Below, piece by piece: positions 34,225 to 42,452 of a DNA stretch of 64,000 nucleotides. The stretch covers positions 186,001 through 250,000 of the forward strand of contig NZ_CATMFB010000002.1 in NCBI RefSeq assembly GCF_950066645.1. The letters are read 5' to 3'. The notes under the pieces were generated by a model. That model made no database searches. It was not told the origin of the DNA and saw only the letters and a program-made list of their open reading frames with translations. The position numbers and the translations under genes were made by a program. How positions within the stretch are numbered: position 1 is the stretch's first letter; every line of letters starts with the position of its first letter. Source of the stretch: an uncultured Thalassolituus sp. Lineage in GTDB: Bacteria; Pseudomonadota; Gammaproteobacteria; Pseudomonadales; Oceanobacteraceae.

Positions 34225-37218
34225 TCAGAACACCAATGACAGTCCCAATGAAGCTTCTCTTCCCTTGTAGTAAGAGCGAAAGTTTTCGCCGTTTTGAACC
34301 AGGCTGACTTTCTCATCCATCAGGTTCTTGAGAGATATTTTCAGGCTCAAGTCAGGAACCAACTCTGCGGTGTAATTGAAATTTAACTCCCCCCTCGGCT
34401 CCTGGATAACATCTGGTGCGCCACTACCAGCCTGTGTTGCCGAATACAACATCTCTCCCTGGTAGTTATAAACTAACGTGTACTTCTGAGTACTGCTGTA
34501 ATCGTCGAAGCCCACCTGAAGGTTAGCAAGGCTATCGGGTTGACCTTGCATTGAGCGCTTTCTGAAAGAAATATCTACTTCTGATTCAATAATCGAGAGA
34601 TTTCCAGATACGAAGACCATGTGATCCAAGAGATCAAACTCAGAACGGAAGTCGATCTCTACTCCACTGATCGTTCCAGTATCTCCATTTTGATAAGAGT
34701 ATACCTGCCCGCCTGTCAGCAGTGTTTTCTCAATAGGGTTGATAAAGTCTTTAGTGAAATAGGCAACACTTACACTCTCCGTTTCACTGAAATACCATTC
34801 CGCTCTGAGATCAATATTATCGACTTCAGCACTTTTCAAAGAAGGGAAGCCCCGGATGCTGTCTCCTGTATCCGGATCGATATATAGTGCGTAAGCCAGT
34901 TCTCGGAAATCAGGACGGTTCAGAGTCTGATACCACGCACCCCGAAGCTGAATTCCATCAGTAACAAATACTGTTAAACCAGCACTTGGAAAAGACGACG
35001 AATCGGAAAGCTCGGCGTTAATGGGATTATCTTTATTCTGTGCCGAAGATTCGTATGTTGTGACCGAAATATCAGATGTTTCATTTCGCAGGCCAGCATT
35101 AATCCGGAAAACGTCAAGCAACTCATACTCGAGACCACCATAAATAGCGGTCATATCCCAGTTCCCGGTATAGTCCGCCGATCCTGCTGTAAGATTGAGA
35201 AGGCCCAGTTCGTCGCTCTCGTTCATTTCCCGGATAATCTTATCGATATCGAAATCATTTATGTAATCACCCGCCAAACCGCTCGGTGCGTTATAGCCCA
35301 GGGTTGTACCATCAGCTTCCCGCTCACGACTAAAAGTTGAGAAACCATACGAAGCCGTTAGAAAGTTACCAGATGATTCAATCAAAGGAGTGTCAAAATC
35401 AAGACTGACATCAGTAACATTATCAGTCAGTTCATTATATTCCCGCTTAACTTCACTCCAATAGAGATAGTAATCATCCTGCCCATCGTCAAAGGCTGGA
35501 ATTTCAAAAGCATAACTTCTACGATCCGGATTATCTAAAGTTGCCTCGGAAACACTGAACTGCCATGCCGCTGTAGTTTTCAATAATGAAGAAAAGTAGT
35601 GCTGACCTGTAAATTGCTGCATATAGAGCTGACGTTCTTGCCAGTTCATACTGGTTCGAACTCCAATTCTGTCCTGATCGCCACCCACCCCGTCTTTTAC
35701 ATTGGTATCCGCCTGAGTCTGTCGCAATATCAGTGTATTACTTGCAACCTCGTGATCCCCAGAAAGAATACCAACACTCAGACCCAATCCAAGGTTGATA
35801 TCATTTGTAACCCGGGTTTCATCATATTCGTCATCAACAAACATATCGCCGTCTGCCGATTCCAGATTGGTAGCAGTCTCTCGCTCCTGCACCTGCCATT
35901 CATTAGAGAACTTAGCTGAAGCCAGATATCCAACGGCCGTTTCGCCGTTATCATAGAGAGTATCTCCTAAAGATATTTCTGCGGAGAGGTCGGGCTGGAT
36001 TTTGTGTTCTTCGGTGTTCAGGTTTTCAGGAAGTGCCTTCACAAGCTCTTTATCGATTCCAGGATTAAGGAGAGTACTAGTACTGTTGAACTCTTTAGCG
36101 TCATTATTCAGTGCTCGATCGCCATTTGCCCCAAAGCCAAAATAGTCGCCACTTTCCTGCTGCATAAATTCCTGTTCAGTAAATGTCGCCCGATCGTTAT
36201 AGCCTAGTGAGAGCGAAAGCTTTCCTTCGAACTCCAGGGGAAACTTCTTCGTGGACAAACGGACTGTACTACCCGTCGCGTCCGCGTACACATCAGGCGT
36301 AGTGGTTTTCTGAACATCGATTCCATCAATGACGCTTGATGGAAAAAGGTCAAGAGGAACGACTCGGCGAGAAGGATCAGGGCTTGGCAGAGAAGCTCCA
36401 TTCAGAAGAATCGATGTATGACGTTCATTCAACCCGCGTGCAACAACATACTTACCATCCGCAATTGTAACTCCAGCGACCCGCTTTAATGCGGAAGCCG
36501 CATTTGAATCACCAAAGCGTGACATCTGTTCTGATCCGATCGAATCGAGAACTGCGCTGGAGTCCCGTTCCTGGCTCGTCGCGGAATCCGGATTGTAGCT
36601 GCCCACCGCGACTACTTCCTCGATCACGCCGCTGCCGGACATCCCAAGTTCTACACTGAGATCGACGGTCTTGCCCGCCATGGCATGAATATTCTTCATT
36701 TCTTTGCGATTGTAGCTCGGATGCGCAACGGTCACTGTGTAGGTACCGCGGGGCAGACTGAAACTGAAGCGCCCCTGATCATCAGTCATGGCTCCGGCCT
36801 CTGTTCCGGCCGCGGCAACCCGGGCACCGGACACGGCGCCACCGGTCTCTGAGGAAATCAGGCGGCCCGCAATCACACCATCGCCCTCGCCTGTCACGGT
36901 TTCAGCCACCGCTTCACCACCGAGGACTTCAACCAGTACATCCAGTGGAGCATCGCTGTCAGGAATCTGAATATCAGCTTCACCAATGTATGCACCAAAC
37001 TGGGTAAACTCGGCAACGTACGCACCAGCCGGCAGGTCAAATGAGACAAAGCCTTCAGGAGAAATAATACTGCGCTGTCCCGCGACAGAGACTGACACAC
37101 CGTCAGCGGCACCGCCGTCTTCGGTGATATAGAAAACCGTTTCTCCGGCCAGCACTGAGCTGCTCAGAACAGATGTAGATATCGCTGCAACTACCGACAG
37201 CAGACGAGTAGAAAACAT
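34225..37218 (-). CDS. TonB-dependent outer-membrane receptor with carboxypeptidase-regulatory-like N-terminal domain
   Basis: Outer-membrane active transporter of 997 residues from ATG 37218 (MFSTRLLSVVAAISTSVLSSSVLAGE, a signal peptide); the longer frame adds 19 residues through the leader. Order: an N-terminal beta domain (about 27-95), a carboxypeptidase-regulatory-like domain (GRLISSETGGAVSGARVAAAG to SVELG, about 110-190), TonB-box-like EEVVAVGS, plug (DSSAVLDSIGSEQMSRFGDSNAASALKRVAGV ... VRLSTK region), and a long barrel ending in LGLSLVF with terminal Phe. The substrate is not evident; the absence of siderophore genes argues against a simple siderophore role. It lies between the peroxidase-propeller gene and the beta-helix lipoprotein. 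The barrel is clearly AT-richer than the N-terminal part. Confidence 0.93.
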   Translation of the reverse strand: MFSTRLLSVVAAISTSVLSSSVLAGETVFYITEDGGAADGVSVSVAGQRSIISPEGFVSFDLPAGAYVAEFTQFGAYIGEADIQIPDSDAPLDVLVEVLGGEAVAETVTGEGDGVIAGRLISSETGGAVSGARVAAAGTEAGAMTDDQGRFSFSLPRGTYTVTVAHPSYNRKEMKNIHAMAGKTVDLSVELGMSGSGVIEEVVAVGSYNPDSATSQERDSSAVLDSIGSEQMSRFGDSNAASALKRVAGVTIADGKYVVARGLNERHTSILLNGASLPSPDPSRRVVPLDLFPSSVIDGIDVQKTTTPDVYADATGSTVRLSTKKFPLEFEGKLSLSLGYNDRATFTEQEFMQQESGDYFGFGANGDRALNNDAKEFNSTSTLLNPGIDKELVKALPENLNTEEHKIQPDLSAEISLGDTLYDNGETAVGYLASAKFSNEWQVQERETATNLESADGDMFVDDEYDETRVTNDINLGLGLSVGILSGDHEVASNTLILRQTQADTNVKDGVGGDQDRIGVRTSMNWQERQLYMQQFTGQHYFSSLLKTTAAWQFSVSEATLDNPDRRSYAFEIPAFDDGQDDYYLYWSEVKREYNELTDNVTDVSLDFDTPLIESSGNFLTASYGFSTFSREREADGTTLGYNAPSGLAGDYINDFDIDKIIREMNESDELGLLNLTAGSADYTGNWDMTAIYGGLEYELLDVFRINAGLRNETSDISVTTYESSAQNKDNPINAELSDSSSFPSAGLTVFVTDGIQLRGAWYQTLNRPDFRELAYALYIDPDTGDSIRGFPSLKSAEVDNIDLRAEWYFSETESVSVAYFTKDFINPIEKTLLTGGQVYSYQNGDTGTISGVEIDFRSEFDLLDHMVFVSGNLSIIESEVDISFRKRSMQGQPDSLANLQVGFDDYSSTQKYTLVYNYQGEMLYSATQAGSGAPDVIQEPRGELNFNYTAELVPDLSLKISLKNLMDEKVSLVQNGENFRSYYKGREASLGLSLVF

Positions 37219-37220
37219 AT

Positions 37221-37258
37221 TTCCCCCAGGTTGAACGCGGGGGAAGAACTGCCCCCGC
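37221..37258 (-). promoter_or_regulatory. structured leader of the receptor mRNA with a possible Shine-Dalgarno switch
   Basis: On the minus strand GCGGGGG (37258 end is its 5' base) pairs with CCCCCGC (to 37237), a seven-pair stem with an eight-base loop. The downstream arm also contains TTCCCCC (37245 to 37239), which can instead pair with GGGGGAA (37227 to 37221), the ribosome site just before the ATG at 37218. The two hairpins exclude each other, so translation could be gated. Could also be chance in a G/C-rich stretch. Confidence 0.4.
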
Positions 37259-37275
37259 AAAATAAACGGAGGCAA

Positions 37276-37308
37276 AGTTACTACAGAAAAATGACAGAAC
37301 TGTTACAC
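37276..37308 (-). promoter_or_regulatory. PhoB-box-like tandem repeats upstream of the receptor gene
   Basis: Minus strand: GTGTAACAGTT, CTGTCATTTTT, CTGTAGTAACT, three units in exact 11-base phase. The last heptamer is followed after 13 bases by TTTATT as a possible -10. The unit CTGTCATTTTTCTGTAG is shared base for base with the site at 32565-32586, and TGTAACAG-WW-CTGTCAT is shared with its second half. It lies in the 101-base gap after the peroxidase gene, so the receptor has its own promoter. Confidence 0.6.
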
Positions 37309-37319
37309 CTCAGCAGAGG

Positions 37320-40300
37320 TCAGTCAGCCAGGGAGGGGTGACGCACAACAAGAAACTGATTCGGGTCAACATCATTCAGAGTAGTCGTCTGACCGTCCGG
37401 CCATTCGATTCTCACTTCATCGATATTACTGTGAGCAGCAAGTCCGAAGTGCAACTCAGGCGCGTTGTTGGAGATGTAGTTATTCTCGAAACGCATCTCG
37501 CGATACTGCGACAGTGAACCGGCCGTCACATACACTTTGGCTCCGTAGGCGTACTGATTGCCGCCGGTGCCACGGAGCCGGATGTTGAGGAAGTTGTCGG
37601 AAAAATCGAGCGTCCGGCGGAAGTGGTTCTCGTAATACGAGGGGGCTCCCGAGTGATTGAGAATAACAATATCGATATCACCATCCCGGTCAAAGTCGTT
37701 ACAGGCAATACCCCGGCCCTCACCAGTGTCTGCAATGCCCCGCAAAAACGCCTGCTCAGTGAAACTACCGTCTTTATTATTCATAAACAGGCGTGCCGGT
37801 GTGCCGAAAAACTCGGTGTGCGCCTGAGAAGTTCTGGCGAGAATTTCAGCGCCCTCCAGCAGCACTTTGAGATCGGCAATCAGTGCGCTTTCAGACTCGT
37901 AAATGCCACCAAGAATAAAATTAACCCCTTCGAAATTTACGAAGTATCCATACAGATCGGTCAGCAGGCTGCTCGCGCTATTGTACTCGGCAATGGCCAG
38001 CTCCATCACTGACGTGAAGCCAATAGCCTGCAGAGCATTAAACAGTGGCGAGTTGAAACTGCTGTCTTCGTAGCCAAAACCGTTCACATGGAAGATATCC
38101 AACCAGCCATCGTTGTTGAAGTCTTTCATACAGACTCCCCAGCCCCAGCCGCCATCACGGACGCCCGCTGCGTCGGTAATATCTTCGAGCAGAATATCTG
38201 AGCCATCAATGCTGTTATTGCGGTACAGGCGGTTACCAGTGGCCCCCCAGTTACCCTCTGCGCGGGTCTCTTCACCCGACATAATTTCTGCGTCGTAGAT
38301 ATTGGTCACGAACCAGTCGAGGTCGCCGTCGTTATCAATATCGCCGATACCGGCGCCCATGGCATTCTCGTCGGTAATCACCGAAATATCAGTAACGTCA
38401 TTAAACGTGCCATCGCCATTACCGGTGAAAATATGTGAGGTCAGGAAGTCTGACGCCACCAGCAGGTCCTGATGCCCGTCGCCATTCATATCGGCAAAGT
38501 TAGGGCTCAGGGTAAAGTCGCGTTCATTGAATGAGCCTTCGATACCTGTGCCATAGCGGGCGGAATAATAACCACGCCCGTCGTTGTACCAGAGGTGTGG
38601 TTCAACCAGGCTCTGACCTGCATCCCAGTTTGCGGTGAACATATCCAGATCACCATCACCATCAAGGTCTGCAAATGCCGCATTGTGTGTCTTACGGATG
38701 GAGCTGAAGCCGAAATCACTGACAACCAGAAACTGACCGCGACCATTATTCAGCCAGAGCGTGGCGTCCTTCAGCAACATATGGCCGTAGAAAATATCCG
38801 GCCAACCATCACCATTAACATCCGTCAGTGAGAAGGAGGCCGTATCGGCTGGTGATACAAGACCGTAGTTGTTGTCCGCCTGAGTGAACTCTCCATTTTC
38901 ATTCAGGAATATGAGAATCCCGACACCCTCGCCACCATCGACAACCAGATCAAAATCACAGTCACCATCGATGTCACCCGACGCCACCGAGCCCGACATC
39001 AGCACCGATTCGAGGTAGAGCTTCTGGCTGTCAAAAATGGAATCGCCAATTTCCCGGTTGACCGGCAACGACTCTTTTTTGCGGAATCCGGTGATAACAT
39101 CCGTTTCGACTGGCGAAGGCACGGAAGGCAATGCACATATTGCATCCGGATAAGGTGGAATATCACTCAGATCCGGGAATACGGCGTTACCTGTTTCTTC
39201 ACCTTCGGGCTCAGTTACCGTAAATACTTCACTGTTATCAAAGTACGACAGAACGGGTTCTATCCGCATTCCGTCCGGGCTCGGTGTGCTGTAATCCGGC
39301 ATCCAGGCACTCACACACGTCAGATCCTGCAGGCACTGCGAAGAGAGCGCGGTCAGGAATGCCTCATACTGATCCAACTGAGTCGCAGTGGCCTGCGGCA
39401 TCGACAGTTTTTCGCTGTAGCCCGGAGCGTATTTCAGCGCCATGTAGGAATAATTGATGGAAGTGACCAGACTCGCCGATTCGGAGGTATCCACGCCAAG
39501 GCCAGCATATTGCTCAAGATTCTGCAGGCTGAAATCAAAATTACGTAATGACGTCACCGGGTTAAAGTGCCAGTTAATGGCTTCCCGCAGGGTGCCCAGT
39601 GAGCCCGCGTGCATATAAGGGAACGTCAGACCGACGTTCAGCAGGCTCGGCGTGCGGAACGAATGCCGGTCATACGTCGAACGGGTGATGTTGTAGCGCC
39701 CATAGTCCTGGCTGAAGCTGTTTTTACCACGACCAATCTGTGGCGTTGCCAGAGCGTAATAATTCTCGTCAGAGAAATGTGGTCCGGCGTGACACTGATA
39801 ACAGCCACCCTGGTTTTCACTGAAGAAGAGAATCCCTCCCTCTACCGCCTCTGCTGACAGCGCGTCGGTATTTCCGTCAAGGTAGTCGAAGAAGCGGTTA
39901 TCAATCGCAACCTGCGAGCGCTGATATTCCGCCAGCGCAAACGCGATATTGTCGTAAGAAAGAAGCGTCTCAAGCTCGCTGACATAGTCGTTAAAGCCCT
40001 CGCGGAACGCCATCTCCCAGCCACGCTCTGCAAGTTTTACAGAGATCAGTCTGCGGATCTCTTTACTCGTCTGACCTGCAGCAGCCGAGAAGCCGCGCAT
40101 TTCGGCCACCGAAGTGACCGGAAACCGTGCCTGAGCTGTCGTCAGGTTGTTACCCGCGTTATGGTCAGGGCCGTTAGAAAAACTGTCTGGTGTGCGGATC
40201 AGGGCTCCTTCACCGTTGTCTGCTCCGGAATCGACCGGAAGATACAGGCTGTTCCCTTCACTGTATGCAACCGTCTCTACCCGGCCATCCCAGAACATTG

Positions 40301-41030
40301 CCTTATCATAGAAAGCAATATTGAAGGTTGTCGGGCTGTTGCGCGGCACATTCGGACCAAAATCGGCCTTTGGGTCAATGTAGTAGTTACCGTCATGACG
40401 ACGACCAGGACCCACAATCAATGGATCGTGCGCTCCGACACCCACAGGAAGACTCAGGTTATCCGTACCCGCAAGACGTGGGTCATGGCAACTGACACAG
40501 GCCACGTCGTCTTCGAAGCTCAGTGAACGCGAGAAAAACAGCTCTTTACCGAGTTCAACAATCGGGTCACCCGGTTGGGGCAGGCTACGGTCACGCAGCT
40601 CTGATGGCGAGAAGCCCAGGTTGGTGACGAGAGTCAGCAACGCGGTATCGCGTTCGGTCGCCTGACGGCCGGGTTCTTCTGGTGTTGGCTCTTCAGGTTC
40701 TTCCGGAGTGGGTTCCTCCGGTTCTTCTGGAGTTGGCTCTTCAGGCTCTTCCGGAGTGGGTTCCTCAGGTTCTTCTGGGGTTGGCTCTTCAGGTTCTTCC
40801 GGAGTCGGCTCTTCAGGCACCTCAGGCACCTCAGGCACCTCCGGCACCTCAGGAATCTCGGGCTCTTCTGAGGTAGGCGACTCTTCGTCAGGCTCCGGCT
40901 CTACAGGAGTTTCCTGCACCGCTGGCGTGTCTGTCGTTGTGTCTTCATCAGTAGAAGCCTGCTCACCGCCACAGGCAGTCAGAACAAGTGTTGCTGTAAT
41001 TATTATTATCCAGGTGTTCATCCGTACCAT
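37320..41030 (-). CDS. lipoprotein fusion: di-heme cytochrome c peroxidase + FG-GAP propeller + ASPIC/UnbV
   Basis: A 1236-residue lipoprotein (lipobox LVLTAC, Cys20) with four parts. Residues 21-120: acidic Pro/Glu stalk with EVP and EEPTPEEP repeats. About 130-580: di-heme cytochrome c peroxidase/MauG-like domain with CVSCH (178-182), RNSPTTFNIAF, FWDGRVE, CYQCH (410-414) and FPYMHAGS (possible distal Met). About 660-1140: FG-GAP/VCBS propeller with seven calcium-type motifs (DIDGDCDFD, DVNGDGWPD, DLDGDGDLD, DMNGDGHQD, DIDNDGDLD, DFNNDGWLD, DFDRDGDID), suggesting seven blades. About 1150-1232: ASPIC/UnbV domain (YAYGAKVYV ... EVRIEWPDGQTTTL). Both heme sites look intact. Likely surface or periplasmic redox enzyme attached to the outer membrane; partner and substrate unknown. 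Precedes the receptor gene on the same strand. Confidence 0.92.
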   Translation of the reverse strand: MVRMNTWIIIITATLVLTACGGEQASTDEDTTTDTPAVQETPVEPEPDEESPTSEEPEIPEVPEVPEVPEVPEEPTPEEPEEPTPEEPEEPTPEEPEEPTPEEPEEPTPEEPEEPTPEEPGRQATERDTALLTLVTNLGFSPSELRDRSLPQPGDPIVELGKELFFSRSLSFEDDVACVSCHDPRLAGTDNLSLPVGVGAHDPLIVGPGRRHDGNYYIDPKADFGPNVPRNSPTTFNIAFYDKAMFWDGRVETVAYSEGNSLYLPVDSGADNGEGALIRTPDSFSNGPDHNAGNNLTTAQARFPVTSVAEMRGFSAAAGQTSKEIRRLISVKLAERGWEMAFREGFNDYVSELETLLSYDNIAFALAEYQRSQVAIDNRFFDYLDGNTDALSAEAVEGGILFFSENQGGCYQCHAGPHFSDENYYALATPQIGRGKNSFSQDYGRYNITRSTYDRHSFRTPSLLNVGLTFPYMHAGSLGTLREAINWHFNPVTSLRNFDFSLQNLEQYAGLGVDTSESASLVTSINYSYMALKYAPGYSEKLSMPQATATQLDQYEAFLTALSSQCLQDLTCVSAWMPDYSTPSPDGMRIEPVLSYFDNSEVFTVTEPEGEETGNAVFPDLSDIPPYPDAICALPSVPSPVETDVITGFRKKESLPVNREIGDSIFDSQKLYLESVLMSGSVASGDIDGDCDFDLVVDGGEGVGILIFLNENGEFTQADNNYGLVSPADTASFSLTDVNGDGWPDIFYGHMLLKDATLWLNNGRGQFLVVSDFGFSSIRKTHNAAFADLDGDGDLDMFTANWDAGQSLVEPHLWYNDGRGYYSARYGTGIEGSFNERDFTLSPNFADMNGDGHQDLLVASDFLTSHIFTGNGDGTFNDVTDISVITDENAMGAGIGDIDNDGDLDWFVTNIYDAEIMSGEETRAEGNWGATGNRLYRNNSIDGSDILLEDITDAAGVRDGGWGWGVCMKDFNNDGWLDIFHVNGFGYEDSSFNSPLFNALQAIGFTSVMELAIAEYNSASSLLTDLYGYFVNFEGVNFILGGIYESESALIADLKVLLEGAEILARTSQAHTEFFGTPARLFMNNKDGSFTEQAFLRGIADTGEGRGIACNDFDRDGDIDIVILNHSGAPSYYENHFRRTLDFSDNFLNIRLRGTGGNQYAYGAKVYVTAGSLSQYREMRFENNYISNNAPELHFGLAAHSNIDEVRIEWPDGQTTTLNDVDPNQFLVVRHPSLAD
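40672..40860. repeat. coding minisatellite: 24-bp units x6 followed by 9-bp units x4-5
   Basis: Six consecutive 24-base units (40672-40815), each encoding EEPTPEEP on the minus strand, alternate between two slightly different versions, then four or five 9-base units (40816-40860) encode EVP/EIP. They form the stalk between the lipid anchor and the heme domain. Copy number is likely to vary between strains. Confidence 0.9.
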
Positions 41031-41181
41031 ATCCCAGAGGAAATTCGGGCCTGTTACGCCACATACCTGAAAGTTTGCACAATCCCCCCATTAACGCCAG
41101 CCGGGAATATGTAAAGAAAGCGACTTTACCTAAAAAGTGCTGAAGAGGTCCGATACTTAGTGATTAATCCGGACAGGTGAT

Positions 41182-41205
41182 AGGTGCCGCGAGGCCGCGG
41201 CACCT
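41182..41205 (-). terminator. ten-pair hairpin after the DUF2333 gene
   Basis: AGGTGCCGCG-AGGC-CGCGGCACCT (plus-strand reading), a perfect stem with a four-base loop, 11 bases beyond the DUF2333 stop. There is no U tract, so it is a terminator only by position and strength. Confidence 0.55.
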
Positions 41206-41215
41206 GAGAGAGGGA

Positions 41216-42262
41216 TCAGCCCTGAGCGAGAAGCTCACGCAGATCAAGAATCGCAGCATTGGCGCGGGAGATGTAAGAACCCATCACCAGAGAGTGGTTG
41301 GCAAAAATACCGAAACCACTGCCGTTAAGAACAACCGGTGCCCAGAGCGGCTCCTGGGTACCTTCCAGTTCGCGGATGATCTGACGCAGGCCTACCAGAG
41401 CATTCTTCTTCTCCAGTACCTCACGGAAATCAACTTCAATGGCGCGCATCAGGTGCAGCAACGCCCAGGAGGTACCGCGGGCTTCGTAGAAAACGTCATC
41501 GACCTGAGACCATGGTGTTTTCACAATTTCTTCGTCTGGCGTTGTGGTTGAGTGCGGCGTGTTCATATCTTCATTGAGACGGCGCTGACCCACTGACGCA
41601 CTCAGACGCTGAGACAGAGACCCGAGACGGGTTTCCACATCAAACAGCCACTGACGCAGGTTATCTGCACGGGCGTAAAACTGTGCCGTCTGCTCCTGAG
41701 AATCAGAAAGACGGGTCAGATAACTCTGCAACGCTTCAACGCCACGCTGATATTCATCTTCGGTAGCCGGCAGGAAGGTACTGTTGGCATCAAAGTGCAG
41801 CTGTGGTTCAGCAATCGCCAGGTCTTTGTCTTCGGTCGACTGGCTCTGAGAACGGCTGAAGTCTTTACGCAGTGCGCGGGAGAAATCGCGCACCTGTACC
41901 AGCACACCGAATTCCCAGTTAGGAATGTTATCAAGCCAGATACCAGGAGGAGTCACATCGTTGCTCAGATAGCCGCCGGGCTTATCCTGCAGGGTCTCTG
42001 TGACCTTCATCAGCGTCGCGGTCGTAGTGAAACCACGGACCTTTTTAACGCCCATTTCTTCAGCTTTGGCCGTCGCGTTCTGAACCACATCAAAATCTTC
42101 CGGTTCCTGCGAGAAGTACCAACCCAGGGCAATCAGTCCAACGACCACCAGCGCCAGAATAATGCCAGCAAAACGATAAGGGCCTTTCTGGCCTTTGCGG
42201 TCAGCCCACCAGTCCTGCATACGTTCCCTGGTGTCCTGTACCTGATCCTGTAAACCACTCAT
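41216..42262 (-). CDS. DUF2333 membrane protein
   Basis: A 348-residue protein with a short cytoplasmic N terminus, one membrane helix (about 30-50, FAGIILALVVVGLIALGWYF) and a large periplasmic helical domain. WYFSQEPEDFDV, GYLSNDVTPPGIWLDNIPNWEFGVL and ARGTSWALLHLMRAIEVDFREVLEKKNA are typical of DUF2333, a gammaproteobacterial family of unknown function. Monocistronic by layout. Confidence 0.88.
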   Translation of the reverse strand: MSGLQDQVQDTRERMQDWWADRKGQKGPYRFAGIILALVVVGLIALGWYFSQEPEDFDVVQNATAKAEEMGVKKVRGFTTTATLMKVTETLQDKPGGYLSNDVTPPGIWLDNIPNWEFGVLVQVRDFSRALRKDFSRSQSQSTEDKDLAIAEPQLHFDANSTFLPATEDEYQRGVEALQSYLTRLSDSQEQTAQFYARADNLRQWLFDVETRLGSLSQRLSASVGQRRLNEDMNTPHSTTTPDEEIVKTPWSQVDDVFYEARGTSWALLHLMRAIEVDFREVLEKKNALVGLRQIIRELEGTQEPLWAPVVLNGSGFGIFANHSLVMGSYISRANAAILDLRELLAQG

Positions 42263-42452
42263 ACGATAAGTTTCCTTAAATCACTGATAACTATCACAGG
42301 GGCAAGCCTAATCGGCCTTGCCCACTTCGGCAAGATCATACCCTATCCACAGGAGATAATCCGGGTTCCGCACGGCCATACCACAGGTGGGTCTCCCGTC
42401 AGTGCTGACAAAGCGGGTATACTCGGGCCACTTATGAACAATCTGGTGCCGG

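Noticed and set aside
40708-41070. Plus-strand frame encoding Gly/Ser-Val repeats opposite the peroxidase stalk
   Set aside because: It is the complement of the EEPTPEEP minisatellite; the minus-strand frame continues for 1236 residues with recognisable domains.
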